Part shown: positions 16,587 to 25,666 of the stretch, piece by piece
Layout of the letters: the number at the start of each line of letters is the position of its first letter
How positions within the stretch are numbered: the first letter of the stretch is position 1
Assembly: GCF_030684035.1 (NCBI RefSeq)
Contig: NZ_JAUXPI010000055.1
Coordinates: 1-36,419 of the forward strand
Source of the DNA: Phaeovulum sp.
GTDB lineage: Bacteria; Pseudomonadota; Alphaproteobacteria; Rhodobacterales; Rhodobacteraceae
Length of the DNA stretch: 36,419 bases
Reading direction: 5' to 3'
Program-made: the position numbers and the translations under genes
The notes under the pieces: generated by a model
What the model saw: the letters and a program-made list of their open reading frames with translations, nothing else
What the model was told of the DNA's origin: nothing
Databases searched by the model: none

Positions 16587-17765
16587 TCACGCATAAAGGC
16601 ATTGGCGCAGCAGTTGCAGCCCGCGCTCTGTTTCATCCCGCGGTGCCACCAGAGCGACCCGAAGATATTCTTTACCGGGGTTTTGCCCCGCAACATCGCG
16701 CGCCAGATACGCGCCCGGAAGCACCCGCACGCCGGTTTCGACCCAGGCTTTCAGCGCCGCCGCCTCGCCATCGGCAACTGGAAGCCACAGGAAAAAGCCG
16801 CCCTCTGGGGTGCGATAGCCGTTGACGCCCGCGAACACGCGGTCGGCAATGTGGTATTTTTCGACGTATTGCAGGCGGTTCGCTTCCACATGCGCCTCAT
16901 CGCTCCACGCCTTTTCGGCCACCCGTTGCAGCGGCAAGGGCAGCGGTGCGCCAGCATAGGCGCGCAACTGGCGAATGCGGGCGATGCTCTGCACGCCTCC
17001 GGCGCAAAACCCCGAGCGCAGGCCCGGCATGTTCGAGCGTTTGGAAAGCGAGTTGAAGGCCACCACGCGCTCCGGGTCGGCACCGGTTTCGGCCACCACT
17101 TCGAGCGCCCCAACCGGCGGCGCATCGCGCCAAAGCTCGGAATAGCATTCGTCGGAAAGAAGCGTGAAATCATGCTTTTCCGCCAGCGCCATGAGATCGG
17201 TCAGGTAGGCGCGCGAGGCGACCACGCCCTGCGGGTTCGCGGGCGAGCAAAGATAGGCCAAAGCCACCCGGTCAAGCACCTCGCGCGGCAGGCCTGCGTA
17301 GTCGGGCAGAAAGCCCGTGGCCTCGGTTGCGGGCACATAGACCGGTTCGGCACCAAGCGCCAGCGCCGCCATCGCATAGACCTGATAGAAGGGGTTCGGC
17401 ATCAGCACGACCGGGCGCTTGCCGCGCTTGGTTTCGGGGCAAAGCGCCAGCGCGGCGTTGAACAACCCCTCGCGCGTGCCGTTCAGCGCCATGATCCGCT
17501 CTGGCCCCACATCGGCGCGATACCGCCGCCCGATCCAGGCAGAGATTGCCGCCAGAAGTTCGGGTGAGCCGTCATTGGGTGGATAGACCGAAAATTCATC
17601 GATATGCGCGGCCAGTGTTTCAGCCAGAAATTCGGGCATGGCGTGGCGCGGTTCACCAATGGTCATGGATATTGGCGATCCGCCCGGCGCATGCTTGTCC
17701 AACAGCTTCCGCAACCGCGGAAACGCATACTCGGGCAGGCTCGAGAACCGCTCGGGAAACGCCAT
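16587..17765 (-). CDS. Class I/II PLP aminotransferase, DapC-like
   Basis: Fold-type I aminotransferase of 392 residues. The PLP lysine is K242 in [16 protein letters not shown]205 in LLSDECYSE contacts the pyridine ring, N177 lies in CSPANPQG, and the C-terminal arginine region is EYLRVAL. The 'SLSKRSNxPGLRSGF' signature is typical of N-succinyldiaminopimelate aminotransferase (DapC) in the lysine/peptidoglycan-precursor pathway. That function is likely but not certain, because related enzymes act on other substrates. GAGAGGCAG precedes the ATG. It lies just upstream of ftsK and downstream of the amidase. Confidence 0.85.
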   Translation of the reverse strand: MAFPERFSSLPEYAFPRLRKLLDKHAPGGSPISMTIGEPRHAMPEFLAETLAAHIDEFSVYPPNDGSPELLAAISAWIGRRYRADVGPERIMALNGTREGLFNAALALCPETKRGKRPVVLMPNPFYQVYAMAALALGAEPVYVPATEATGFLPDYAGLPREVLDRVALAYLCSPANPQGVVASRAYLTDLMALAEKHDFTLLSDECYSELWRDAPPVGALEVVAETGADPERVVAFNSLSKRSNMPGLRSGFCAGGVQSIARIRQLRAYAGAPLPLPLQRVAEKAWSDEAHVEANRLQYVEKYHIADRVFAGVNGYRTPEGGFFLWLPVADGEAAALKAWVETGVRVLPGAYLARDVAGQNPGKEYLRVALVAPRDETERGLQLLRQCLYA

Positions 17766-17882
17766 ATCTGCCTCTCACGCCGGGGTCGTCGCGCCCCGTT
17801 CGCGCCAAACTTAGCCGTGCGCGGGCATCACGTCCAGAAAAAGCGCGGCTTTCCGGGCGGTTGCGGCAGGGTTTGTGGCATT

Positions 17883-19208
17883 TCAGCCCAAAGCGGCTTC
17901 GGCGGCGATGCCCAGCCGCAACAGCCGCTCTTCCGCCCCGGGCGCGGCCATCAGCGATATTCCGGTTGCGGGCAGACCGGTGGGCAGGGTGAGCACGCAA
18001 AGGCCAAAGATGTTGCCGATGCGGGTATTGCGCAGCGCCAGCAGGTTTTCCGAGGCGAAATAAGCCGGATCAGACAATAACCGTTTGGCGTCAGGCGGCA
18101 GGATCGGCGCGGTTGGCACCAACACCGCGTCAAATCCCGCAGTCGCCGCAAGGTAGTCGCCCCGCAGCCGGTCAAGTTCGGCCCAGGCGGCAACGTAGTC
18201 TGCGGCAAGCACCTGCGCCCCGGTTCGGAACCGTTCCAGTATGATCGGATACATGGCCTTCGGGTTGGCCTCGATCACGTCTTTCCAGAGCCCATAGGCC
18301 TCGGGCGCAAAGAGCACGCCCGAAAGCGCCATTGCGGCATCGACCATGGGCAGCGCGCGCCGTTCCACCCGCGCACCAGCCGCAGCAAGCCGTTCCACTG
18401 CCGCCTCGAACCCCCGGACCGGCTCGGTACGCGCATCCTCGAAAGGCAGACCCTCAAGCACCAGAAGCCGCATGCCGGTTAGCCCCGCATCGCGCAGATC
18501 GGGCGCGCGCGCCCCCTCCAGCGCCGCCAGCATCAGCGCGCAATCCTCGACACTGCGGGCAAGCGGCCCGACCGTATCGAACCGCGCGCAGAGCGGAACA
18601 ACGCCCGCCAGCGGCAGCCGCCCATGCGTGGTCTTGAGGCCAACAAGGTCGTTCCACGCCGCAGGTATGCGCACCGATCCGCCGGTGTCAGACCCCACCG
18701 CCGCCGCTGCAAGCCGCATTGCCACCGACACTGCCGCACCCGAGGAAGACCCGCCCGGGGCCAGCCTCGGGTCGTGCACATTGGGTGGCGTGGCGGTAGA
18801 GGGGTTCACCCCAAGGCCGGAAAACGCAAGCTCGGTCATGTGCGTCTTGCCAAGGCAGACGAGGCCTTGCAACGTTGCCCGCCGCAGCACCTCGGCATCA
18901 GCCACCGGCACCCGCCCCGCCAGAAGCCTGCTTCCAGCCTCGGTGGCCACGCCTGCGCTGTCGTAAAGATCCTTCCAGGACACCGAAACCCCATCCAGCG
19001 GCCCGCGCCCAAGGCCAGCCTTGGCGCGGCTACGCGCCGCCATCGCCTCGGCCCGCGCGCGGTCTGGCGTGAGACGGGCGTAGATGCGGTTGCCTTCAGG
19101 ATGTGCGCTTGCGGCTTCCAGATAGGCCTCGGCAAGCTCCACCGGGCAAGCCTTGCCCGCCGCAATCGCCCTGCCCTGCTCCGCCGCTGTCGCCTGCTGC
19201 CAATCCAT
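17883..19208 (-). CDS. Amidase-signature family protein
   Basis: Hydrolase of the amidase-signature family, 441 residues, acting on an unknown amide. The Ser-cisSer-Lys triad is complete: K79 in VSWKDLYDS, S154 in the GGSSSG loop, and the nucleophile S178 in GSDTGGSVRIPAA. The 75 and 24 residue spacings match known family members such as FAAH. GLKTTHGRLPLAGVVPLCARFDTVGPLARS is also conserved. It is too divergent for me to call GatA, and no gatB or gatC is nearby. GGAGG precedes the ATG. It leads the minus-strand cluster with the aminotransferase 117 bases downstream, a gap holding only a very weak hairpin. Confidence 0.9.
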   Translation of the reverse strand: MDWQQATAAEQGRAIAAGKACPVELAEAYLEAASAHPEGNRIYARLTPDRARAEAMAARSRAKAGLGRGPLDGVSVSWKDLYDSAGVATEAGSRLLAGRVPVADAEVLRRATLQGLVCLGKTHMTELAFSGLGVNPSTATPPNVHDPRLAPGGSSSGAAVSVAMRLAAAAVGSDTGGSVRIPAAWNDLVGLKTTHGRLPLAGVVPLCARFDTVGPLARSVEDCALMLAALEGARAPDLRDAGLTGMRLLVLEGLPFEDARTEPVRGFEAAVERLAAAGARVERRALPMVDAAMALSGVLFAPEAYGLWKDVIEANPKAMYPIILERFRTGAQVLAADYVAAWAELDRLRGDYLAATAGFDAVLVPTAPILPPDAKRLLSDPAYFASENLLALRNTRIGNIFGLCVLTLPTGLPATGISLMAAPGAEERLLRLGIAAEAALG

Positions 19209-19289
19209 GCTGCCCCCTCCAGTTCTGGCAGCAAGCTAGCCTCGCCACCGGCCTTGGACAATCCCGCATGGTCGCGCCATAGTGGGCCG

Positions 19290-20516
19290 ATGAAACATGA
19301 TTCCGATGTGGTCATTGCGGGCGGCGGCCTGAACGGACCGGCGCTGGCGCTGGCGCTGGCCGGTGCCGGGCTGCGGGTGAGCGTGGTTGACGCGCAGGCC
19401 CCGCGCGCCCGCGCGGCTGCGGGGTTCGATGGCCGCGCCTATGCGCTTGCGATTGCCTCGCAACGGCTGCTGGCGGCGGTGGGGGTCTGGCCAGCGGTTT
19501 CCGCCAAGGCACAGCCCATCTGGCATGTGCATGCCGCGGATGGCCGCGCGGGCGAACGGTCCGCACCCTTCGGTTTGCGCTTTGACGCGGCAGAGCTGGA
19601 AGGCGGCCCGGTCGGCTACATGCTTGAGGACCGCTTTCTCGCCGTTGCCCTTGCCGACGCCATGGCCGCCAGCGCGCGCATCAGCTTCATTCCCGCAACC
19701 TCGGTCATCGCGCAGGAACCGGGGTCCGCGGGTGTATCGGTGACGCTTTCCGATGGCCGCGGCCTGACCGCGCGGGTTCTCGTCGGGGCCGATGGTCGCC
19801 GCTCCGAAGTGGCAGAGCGCGCCGGGATCAGGCGCACCGGCTGGGGCTATGGTCAGACTGCGCTGGTCTGCGCGCTTGACCACGAACGCCCGCACAATGG
19901 CGTCGCGCAACAGGTGTTCCTGCCAACCGGGCCGCTGGCAATTCTGCCACTGCCCGGAAACCGCAGCTCGATCGTCTGGAGCGAGACCGATGCGAATGCC
20001 CGCACCCTCGCATCACTTGCCGACGCCGATTTTCTGGCGCTGTTGCGGACCCGGCTCGGTGACCATCTGGGGCCGATCGCGCTAGCCGGGCCGCGCTTTT
20101 CCTACCCGCTCAACCTCACCCTCGCCAATGCCTATGTCGCGCCCCGCGTGGCGCTGGTGGGCGATGCGGCGCATGGGGTGCACCCGATCGCGGGCCAGGG
20201 GCTGAACCTCGGGTTGCGCGATGTGGCGGTGCTGGCCGAAGTGCTTGTCGAGGCGGCGCGGCGCGGCGAAGACATTGGCGCAGCGGATGTGCTCGATCGA
20301 TATCAGGGTTGGCGGCGGGTTGACGCGACCCTGCTCGCGCTCAGCATGGATGCGGTCAACAAACTGTTTTCAAATGATAACCCGCTGCTGCGGGCGGGGC
20401 GCGACCTCGGGCTGGGGCTGGTGCAATCGGCCCCATTCCTGCGCCGTGCCTTCATGCGCCAGGCTGCCGGGCTAAGCGCCAATCCGCCGCGACTGCTTGC
20501 AGGCCAGCAGCTTTAA
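19290..20516 (+). CDS. UbiH/UbiF/COQ6-family FAD-dependent hydroxylase
   Basis: Flavoprotein monooxygenase, most likely one of the ring hydroxylases of ubiquinone synthesis. The 408-residue product has the FAD dinucleotide motif [18 protein letters not shown] (GxGxxG-like at 11-16), the DG motif [16 protein letters not shown] (166-172), and the second FAD motif [22 protein letters not shown] (291 on). These are in the order and spacing of the UbiH/UbiF/VisC family. Which ring position it hydroxylates (UbiH, UbiF, UbiI or UbiL type) cannot be settled. The frame is open far upstream through the opposing amidase gene; the start at 19290 is where family similarity begins. Its stop overlaps the convergent Trm112 gene by 4 bases. 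Confidence 0.9.
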   Translation: MKHDSDVVIAGGGLNGPALALALAGAGLRVSVVDAQAPRARAAAGFDGRAYALAIASQRLLAAVGVWPAVSAKAQPIWHVHAADGRAGERSAPFGLRFDAAELEGGPVGYMLEDRFLAVALADAMAASARISFIPATSVIAQEPGSAGVSVTLSDGRGLTARVLVGADGRRSEVAERAGIRRTGWGYGQTALVCALDHERPHNGVAQQVFLPTGPLAILPLPGNRSSIVWSETDANARTLASLADADFLALLRTRLGDHLGPIALAGPRFSYPLNLTLANAYVAPRVALVGDAAHGVHPIAGQGLNLGLRDVAVLAEVLVEAARRGEDIGAADVLDRYQGWRRVDATLLALSMDAVNKLFSNDNPLLRAGRDLGLGLVQSAPFLRRAFMRQAAGLSANPPRLLAGQQL

Positions 20517-20698
20517 TCCAGCCGCCGCGCCTCGTCGGGAAGGAGAATCGGCACACCGCCCCGGATCGGATAGGCAAGCCCCGCCGGAAGCGAGATCAGT
20601 TCCTGCGCCTCGGCATCATAGCGCAGCACCGCGTGGGTGAGCGGGCAGACCAGTGCTTCAAGCATATGGCGATCATGCAGAGGTTTTTCAGCGGTCAT
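20513..20698 (-). CDS. Trm112 family protein
   Basis: Small protein of 61 residues in the Trm112/YcaR family. Eukaryotic Trm112 activates methyltransferases; the bacterial role is less clear. The pattern [17 protein letters not shown] then [26 protein letters not shown] is diagnostic. Only one cysteine (C18) remains where metal-binding homologues have CPxC, so zinc binding is unlikely. The start overlaps the stop of the Lon-substrate-binding-domain gene as ATGA, so it is translationally coupled to it. It is convergent with the UbiH-family gene with a 4-base overlap. Confidence 0.88.
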   Translation of the reverse strand: MTAEKPLHDRHMLEALVCPLTHAVLRYDAEAQELISLPAGLAYPIRGGVPILLPDEARRLD

Positions 20699-21339
20699 TG
20701 CAGCACCTCGTCATCGCCACCGCCGCTGCGCAACGCGAATTCGATCAGTGTTTCCAGCGTTTCGCGGCGAACGCGCAGGGTCGGTGCCTCGAGCAGCGCC
20801 TGTTTGTCTTCGGGTGACAGCGGCAACAGCATGGCCAGCGAATCGATCAGCAGTTCGTCCTCAGCATCCTTCATCGTCTCCCAATCGGTCGAAAGCCCGG
20901 CCGCTGCAAAAAATCGCCGCAGCAGAACCAGGAATGGCGCACGCGCAAAACTTTCATCGGGTTCGGGTTTGCGCAGGTCGGCGGCATATTCGGCCCAGTC
21001 GATTTCCGCTCGGCGGTAGGGTGTAAAGCCAGTCAGTTCGCGCAGAATCCGAAACCGGCTGATGCCGGTAAGCGTGATCATGTAGCGCCCGTCATCGGTT
21101 TCGGTGAACGCGGTCAACCGTCCGGCGCAGCCGACGGAGTTGAGCTGCCCTGCCAGTTGCCCACCGCGCGGCTGGACCATGCCGATCAGCCGGTGGCGCG
21201 TCTTGAGGCAATCCTCCAGCATCTGCAAAAACCGCGGCTCGAAAATCTGCACGGGCAGCCGCGCGCGCGGCAACAACAGCGCGCCCGGCAAGGGAAAGAG
21301 CGGCAGCGTTTCGGGCAGATCGCCGGTTTTGATGAGCAT
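20695..21339 (-). CDS. LON peptidase substrate-binding (N-terminal) domain protein
   Basis: A 214-residue protein consisting of the Lon N-terminal (LAN/PUA-like) domain without the AAA+ or protease domains. It contains [29 protein letters not shown], then [29 protein letters not shown], both standard for the family. Such stand-alone proteins are common in alphaproteobacteria; their function is unknown, perhaps substrate handling for proteolysis. The start at 21339 has GGAGG four bases upstream; the longer frame to 21480 is not protein-like. It sits between the YbbN-like gene (26 bases upstream) and Trm112 (ATGA overlap), an apparent three-gene operon. Confidence 0.9.
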   Translation of the reverse strand: MLIKTGDLPETLPLFPLPGALLLPRARLPVQIFEPRFLQMLEDCLKTRHRLIGMVQPRGGQLAGQLNSVGCAGRLTAFTETDDGRYMITLTGISRFRILRELTGFTPYRRAEIDWAEYAADLRKPEPDESFARAPFLVLLRRFFAAAGLSTDWETMKDAEDELLIDSLAMLLPLSPEDKQALLEAPTLRVRRETLETLIEFALRSGGGDDEVLQ

Positions 21340-21365
21340 CTGGCCTCCGTCCGCTTCGCGGTGAC

Positions 21366-22256
21366 TTAGAGAAAGATCATTGACGAAAGCTTGCGCCGCC
21401 CCTTTTGCACAATCGGGTCGGTTGGCTTGAGCGCGCCGAAAATGGTCAGGAGCTGCGCCTTTGCAGCCCCGCCATTCCATTCACGGTCACGCCTAAAGAG
21501 CTCCAGCAACTCCTCGACTGCGGCCTCGACCTTGCCCTCGGCATGCAGCGCCGCAGCCAGATCAAACCGTGCCTGGTGGTCCTGCGGGTCGGCCAGGGTG
21601 GCGGCCAGAAGATCGGCCACCGGGCCCGCATCCGCCGCCTGCCGTGCCAGCGCCAGTTGCGCGCGTGCCGCCTCGATCGGGGCTGCGGTAGCCATTGCCG
21701 TGGGCACCCCTGCCAGAAACGCCTCGGCCTGATCAAGGTTGCCCGCCGCCACATGCGCACGCACCAAGCCGCCATAAGCCGCGGCATTTGCCGGGTCCTC
21801 GCCCAGAATCGCCGCGAAGGTTTCGGCGGCATCAACCACCGCGCCCTCTGCCAGCATCGCCTCGGCCGCCTCCAGCGCTTCCGCAAGGCCCCCGTCGCCA
21901 GCCAGTGCCGCGACCTTTTCGACGAATTTCTTCACCTCCGAACCGGAGATTGCGCCCTGAAAGCCATCGACCGGCTGGCCCTGCCAGAAGGCATAGACCG
22001 TCGGGATCGATTGCACCCGCATCTGCCCGGCAATCGCCTGGTTCTGATCGACGTTGACCTTGACCATGCGCACCTTGCCCTTGGACGCGGTCACCGCCGC
22101 TTCAAGCGCCGGCCCAAGCGTTTTGCACGGCCCGCACCAAGGAGCCCAGAAATCGACGATCACCGGCACCTCGCGGCTTTTGTCAACCACCTCGGCAATG
22201 AAATTGGCCTCGCTCACATCGGCCACATAGTCGCTTTTTACTGCGTTCCCGAGCAT
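21366..22256 (-). CDS. Thioredoxin-domain co-chaperone (YbbN/CnoX-like)
   Basis: A 296-residue protein with an N-terminal thioredoxin domain (about 10-120) and a C-terminal tetratricopeptide-type helical domain. The active site is WAPWCGPCK (C41, C44), a full CXXC, unlike E. coli YbbN (SXXC), so real oxidoreductase activity is plausible. The helical part has repeats such as AEAMLAEGAVVDAAETFAAILGEDPANAAAYGGL and ends ALKPTDPIVQKGRRKLSSMIFL, the classic YbbN tail. The family links the thioredoxin fold to chaperone hand-off. Ribosome site AAGGGGG lies upstream. First gene of a unit with the Lon-domain and Trm112 genes. Confidence 0.9.
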   Translation of the reverse strand: MLGNAVKSDYVADVSEANFIAEVVDKSREVPVIVDFWAPWCGPCKTLGPALEAAVTASKGKVRMVKVNVDQNQAIAGQMRVQSIPTVYAFWQGQPVDGFQGAISGSEVKKFVEKVAALAGDGGLAEALEAAEAMLAEGAVVDAAETFAAILGEDPANAAAYGGLVRAHVAAGNLDQAEAFLAGVPTAMATAAPIEAARAQLALARQAADAGPVADLLAATLADPQDHQARFDLAAALHAEGKVEAAVEELLELFRRDREWNGGAAKAQLLTIFGALKPTDPIVQKGRRKLSSMIFL

Positions 22257-22285
22257 CCCTGCCCCCTTGAAATTGCGTTGGTTCC

Positions 22286-22314
22286 TATATGCGCGCGAGG
22301 CGCGGCTTCGCCAA
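22286..22314 (-). promoter_or_regulatory. Candidate promoter of the YbbN-like operon
   Basis: On the minus strand, TTGGCG (22314-22309) and CATATA (22291-22286) are 17 bases apart, followed by an AAGGGGG ribosome site and the ATG at 22256. TATAGG two bases further is an alternative -10 hexamer. It lies in the 95-base gap after xthA. Confidence 0.35.
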
Positions 22315-22351
22315 GGGGCAGCGCAGGAATTGGTTTCCAGATCGGGTGACG

Positions 22352-23140
22352 TCAGAGATCAAACGTCGCAAACACCGGCGCGTGGTCCGAGGGCTGGTCC
22401 CAGCCACGCGCGGCGCGCAGAATGCGGCTGCCATGCGCGGCGGGGGCGATGTCTGGCGTTGCCCAGATATGGTCGAGCCTGCGCCCCTTGTCGGCCGTGT
22501 CCCATTCCGGCGATCGGTACGACCACCAGCTGAAAAGCGGCCCCGCGGGAATGTCCTGCCGTGTCACATCGACCCAGCTGCCAGCTTCGCGCGCCGCCTC
22601 AAGATGCTCGACCTCGATCGGCGTGTGGCTGACGATTTTCAACAGTGCCTTGTGGTTCCAGACATCATCCTCGCGCGGGGCAATGTTGAGGTCGCCCACA
22701 AGGATCGCGCGGTCAGGCCGCTGCCAGTGGAACCGGTCGCGCAACTCGGTCAGAAAATCGAGCTTCTGCCCGAATTTGTCGTTTTCCGCCCGGTCGGGAA
22801 TATCGCCCCCGGCAGGCACATAGAGGTTGTGGATGGTGACACCATTTTCCAGCCGTGCCGCAACATGCCGGGCATGGCCAAGCTGCGCAAAGTCCTCGCC
22901 GCCCGCATCCATGATCGGCAACCGTGAAATGATCGCTACACCGTTGTAACCCTTTTGCCCGCGCGCCACGATATGGCCGTAGCCAAGTGCGCGAAATTCC
23001 TGCATCGGAATGTTTTCGACCGGGCTTTTGCATTCCTGCAAGCACAGCACATCAGGTGCCTCGTCGCGCAACAGCCGCGCGACCAGCCCTTCGCGCAGGC
23101 GAACCGAGTTGATGTTCCAGGTGGCGATGGTCAGGGTCAT
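22352..23140 (-). CDS. xthA: Exodeoxyribonuclease III (AP endonuclease)
   Basis: Base-excision repair enzyme that cuts DNA at abasic sites and removes 3' blocks. The 262-residue protein shows the exonuclease-endonuclease-phosphatase fold: TIATWNINSVRLR with the metal-binding asparagine, LCLQECKS with E36, GYNGVAIISR, the catalytic VGDLNIAPREDD, and SDHAPVFATF with the active-site histidine. The start at 23140 is preceded by AAGGAG and fits the family; the in-frame extension to 23275 overlaps the terminator of the gene above. Its stop is 96 bases from the YbbN-like start. Confidence 0.95.
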   Translation of the reverse strand: MTLTIATWNINSVRLREGLVARLLRDEAPDVLCLQECKSPVENIPMQEFRALGYGHIVARGQKGYNGVAIISRLPIMDAGGEDFAQLGHARHVAARLENGVTIHNLYVPAGGDIPDRAENDKFGQKLDFLTELRDRFHWQRPDRAILVGDLNIAPREDDVWNHKALLKIVSHTPIEVEHLEAAREAGSWVDVTRQDIPAGPLFSWWSYRSPEWDTADKGRRLDHIWATPDIAPAAHGSRILRAARGWDQPSDHAPVFATFDL

Positions 23141-23195
23141 GGCGGCTCCTTGGCGTTCCGCCCCTTTTAGCCTGCGCGGATCACGCGCGGCCAGC

Positions 23196-23225
23196 AAAAA
23201 GCGGGCGCGGCATCGCCACGCCCGC
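23196..23225 (-). terminator. Rho-independent terminator of the small exported protein gene
   Basis: On the minus strand, a 7-bp stem (23225-23219 with 23207-23201) is extended by a GGC/GCC pair block across one mismatch, with a 3-base loop, and is followed by TTTTT (23200-23196). It starts 20 bases after the stop of the gene at 23245-23568 and insulates xthA from it. Confidence 0.8.
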
Positions 23226-23244
23226 CCGATCTCGCCGCCCGCGA

Positions 23245-23568
23245 CTATTGCAGCGTGTAGCTGGCCAATTCGCACATGTTGACGGTGTCTTCCAGCTCCT
23301 GCCCGTCGCTCATCACGAACAGCAGATCATAGGTGCACTGGGTGCGGCCATCGGCAATCAGCACCTCGCCGCTCATGCCGGGGGCCAAGGTGTTTTCACC
23401 CAGAATATCTTCTTCCCAGTCGTTGGTCTCGGCGGGCGATGTGTAGAACTCGACCAGACCAAGCGATGAAAAGTTGTTGAGCGTGAAAACCAGGTCTTCG
23501 GCAAGAACCGGCGTTGCGAAAAAACCAAGCGCGGCAATAACCGCAGTCGTGCGGCAGAACATGTTCAT
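23245..23568 (-). CDS. Small exported protein of unknown function
   Basis: A 107-residue protein with a clean Sec signal peptide (MNMFCRTTAVIAALGFFATPVLA, cut before EDLVFT), giving a mature acidic periplasmic protein of about 84 residues. Features are VFTLNNFSSLGLVEFYTSPAET, the W-E-E-D-I-L segment, APGMSGEVLIADGRTQCTYDLLFVM, and a second cysteine in NMCELASY; the two mature cysteines could form a disulfide. I have seen this type in Rhodobacterales, sometimes annotated with an unrelated enzyme name; the fold looks like a small beta-sandwich. AGGAG lies seven bases before the first ATG (a second ATG is at 23562). With its own terminator and a good ribosome site, it is a single-gene unit. Function unknown. 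Confidence 0.8.
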   Translation of the reverse strand: MNMFCRTTAVIAALGFFATPVLAEDLVFTLNNFSSLGLVEFYTSPAETNDWEEDILGENTLAPGMSGEVLIADGRTQCTYDLLFVMSDGQELEDTVNMCELASYTLQ

Positions 23569-23749
23569 TCAATTCTCCTGTAGGGCGTCTCCCACGCCAG
23601 AGCTGAAGTTTTCATACCTTCCAGCCTGCCGCCAGCGCAAAAGCGGACGCGGCGCACAAAGCCGCCACTGTTGCCGCCGCGCATCAGCCATGGGCAGCTA
23701 ATCAGGCCGAATCACGTGGTTTTCTGCCAGATGCCAGCGACGCTGCTGC

Positions 23750-24436
23750 CTAAGGATTGAGCTTGTAGCCGCCCGATTCCGTCACCAGAAGCCGCGCGTT
23801 CGAAGGGTCGGGCTCGATCTTCTGCCGCAGCCGGTAAATGTGGGTTTCCAGCGTATGCGTGGTGACGCCCGCATTGTAGCCCCAGACATCGTGCAACAGC
23901 ACGTCACGCGCCACCACCGTTTCGCCCGCGCGATAGAGAAACTTGAGGATGTTGGTTTCCTTCTCGGTCAGCCGGATCTTCTTCTGCTTGGCGTCGATCA
24001 GCATCTTCATCGCGGGCTTGAAGGTGTAGGGGCCAAGCTGGAAAATCGCATCTTCGCTTTGCTCATGGGTGCGCAACTGCGCCCGCAACCGCGCCAGCAG
24101 CACCGGAAACTTGAACGGCTTGGCGATGTAGTCATTCGCGCCGCTATCAAGCCCAAGGATGGTGTCGGCATCGGTATCGTGCCCGGTCAGCATCACCACC
24201 GGGCATTTGACCCCCTGCTTGCGCAGCCGCTTGCAAAGCTCGCGCCCGTCGGTATCAGGCAGGCCGACATCAAGCACCACGAGGTCAAAGAGCGCGCCGC
24301 GTGCCTTTTCAATTGCCTCGGCCCCGGTGCCCGCCTCGAACACGTCAAACTCTTCGGTAGCCAGCAATTGCTCGGCCAGTGCCTCGCGCAGGTCTGTATC
24401 GTCGTCCACCAACAGGATTTTTTTCGGCCCGGCCAT
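23750..24436 (-). CDS. OmpR/PhoB-family response regulator, CenR-like
   Basis: Two-component response regulator, 228 residues. The receiver domain (1-118) has acidic residues D11 and D12, phosphoacceptor D56 in LVVLDVGLPDTDG, T84 in MLTGHD, and K106 in AKPFKFPVLLARLRAQLR. The C-terminal winged helix (about 130-226) includes KIRLTEKETNILKFLYRAGETVVARDVLLHDVWGYN and THTLETHIYRLRQKIEPDPSNA. This C-terminal region strongly resembles CenR, an envelope-stress regulator in Caulobacter and Rhodobacter; the match is from memory. The start at 24436 is set by GGAGGG just upstream; an ATG at 24448 is weaker. No histidine kinase is adjacent, so it is an orphan here. Confidence 0.88.
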   Translation of the reverse strand: MAGPKKILLVDDDTDLREALAEQLLATEEFDVFEAGTGAEAIEKARGALFDLVVLDVGLPDTDGRELCKRLRKQGVKCPVVMLTGHDTDADTILGLDSGANDYIAKPFKFPVLLARLRAQLRTHEQSEDAIFQLGPYTFKPAMKMLIDAKQKKIRLTEKETNILKFLYRAGETVVARDVLLHDVWGYNAGVTTHTLETHIYRLRQKIEPDPSNARLLVTESGGYKLNP

Positions 24437-24570
24437 GTCACCCTCCATCGTTGCCCCATAGCTGCGCCCGTTAGCGCAGGCCCGCAAGGCAGTTGAAATC
24501 TTTCTCACGCGGACGTGTCGTGTGACCGGGATATGTTTCAATTCATGTCGCGGGGCGCTATCTCTGGCGC

Positions 24571-25662
24571 ATGGATAGCGCCGCCCAGCCCCTCTGCCCC
24601 ACCGCCGTCGAGCGGCTGAACCGCGCCCGCGCCGACCTGCGCATGGGCCTTCCGGTGGTGCTGCAGGGTACTGCCGGGGCGGCGCTCGCCGCTGCGGTCG
24701 AAACGCTGACCCCGACGCGGCTTGCAGCACTTGCCGCCTTGGGGCCGTTGACGCTGGCCTTGACCGCACGGCGCGCCGAAACGCTGAAGGCCCGCGCCTA
24801 CGATGGCGATCTGGCGCGCGTGGCGGTGCCAGAGCACGCCAATCTTGGCTGGCTGCAAGCGCTGGCCGACCCGGCGGATGATCTTCGGGTGCCGATGAAA
24901 GGCCCGCTCAGAACCCTGCGCGAAGGCCCAGCCGATCTGCACCGAACCGCGTTGGCGCTGGCGAAATCGGCGCGGCTTCTGCCCGCCGCGCTGCTGGTGG
25001 CACTGGATGGCGCGCCACCCGCGGGGCTGACCCAACTCGACGCCGCCGAGGCGCAGACCTCGATGGCCGCGGCCGCCACCCTGCGCCCCATCGCCGCGGC
25101 GCGGCTGCCAATGGCGGCCGCCGAGGCCGGGCGGCTGCATGTCTTTCGCCCCGACGATGGCGGCGAGGAGCATTATGCCATCGAGATCGGCACCCCCGCC
25201 CGCGATACGCCGGTGCTGGTGCGGCTGCATTCGGCCTGTTTTACCGGCGATGTGCTGGGCAGTCTCAAATGCGATTGCGGCAGCCAGCTTGCTGCGGCGC
25301 TTGCCGCCATGGCCGCTGAAGGCGCGGGCGTGCTGCTTTACCTCAATCAGGAAGGGCGCGGCATCGGGCTTGCCAACAAGATGCGCGCCTATTCCTTGCA
25401 AGATCAGGGCTTTGACACTGTCGAGGCCAACCACCGCCTGGGTTTTGAGGATGACGAGCGCGACTTTCGCCTTGGCGCGGCGCTGCTGAAAGGCCTTGGC
25501 TTCACCTCGGTGCGGCTTTTGACCAACAACCCGGCAAAGGTGCGGATGCTGGCGGCAAATGGCATTACCGTGGCGGCGCGGGTGCCGCTCAAGGTCGGCC
25601 ACACCCGCCACAACGCCGCTTATCTTGCCACCAAGGCCGCCAAATCGGGGCATTTGATGTAA
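24571..25662 (+). CDS. ribA: GTP cyclohydrolase II with N-terminal extension
   Basis: First committed step of riboflavin synthesis: opens the imidazole ring of GTP and releases formate and pyrophosphate. The C-terminal domain (about 180-363) is a complete GCHII: zinc ligands C223, C234 and C236 in [19 protein letters not shown], spaced as in E. coli RibA (C54, C65, C67), then [16 protein letters not shown], and LLTNNPAKV. The N-terminal 180 residues are A/L-rich and lack the acidic active-site motifs of DHBP synthase (RibB), so this is either a decayed RibB domain or an unrelated extension, as is frequent in alphaproteobacteria. The ribosome site before the ATG is weak. It is convergent with the YggS-type gene with only 4 bases between. 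Confidence 0.92.
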   Translation: MDSAAQPLCPTAVERLNRARADLRMGLPVVLQGTAGAALAAAVETLTPTRLAALAALGPLTLALTARRAETLKARAYDGDLARVAVPEHANLGWLQALADPADDLRVPMKGPLRTLREGPADLHRTALALAKSARLLPAALLVALDGAPPAGLTQLDAAEAQTSMAAAATLRPIAAARLPMAAAEAGRLHVFRPDDGGEEHYAIEIGTPARDTPVLVRLHSACFTGDVLGSLKCDCGSQLAAALAAMAAEGAGVLLYLNQEGRGIGLANKMRAYSLQDQGFDTVEANHRLGFEDDERDFRLGAALLKGLGFTSVRLLTNNPAKVRMLAANGITVAARVPLKVGHTRHNAAYLATKAAKSGHLM

Positions 25663-25666
25663 GCGG

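Noticed and set aside
17838-17852. AAAGC-GCG-GCTTT mini-hairpin after the amidase stop
   Set aside because: The stem has only 5 bp with a 3-base loop and a very short T run; it could end amidase transcription weakly but is not convincing.
21350-21364. Possible sixth repeat copy (ccgcttcgcgg) between the Lon-domain and YbbN-like genes
   Set aside because: Only the first dozen bases resemble copy E; the GATATTT core and tail are absent.
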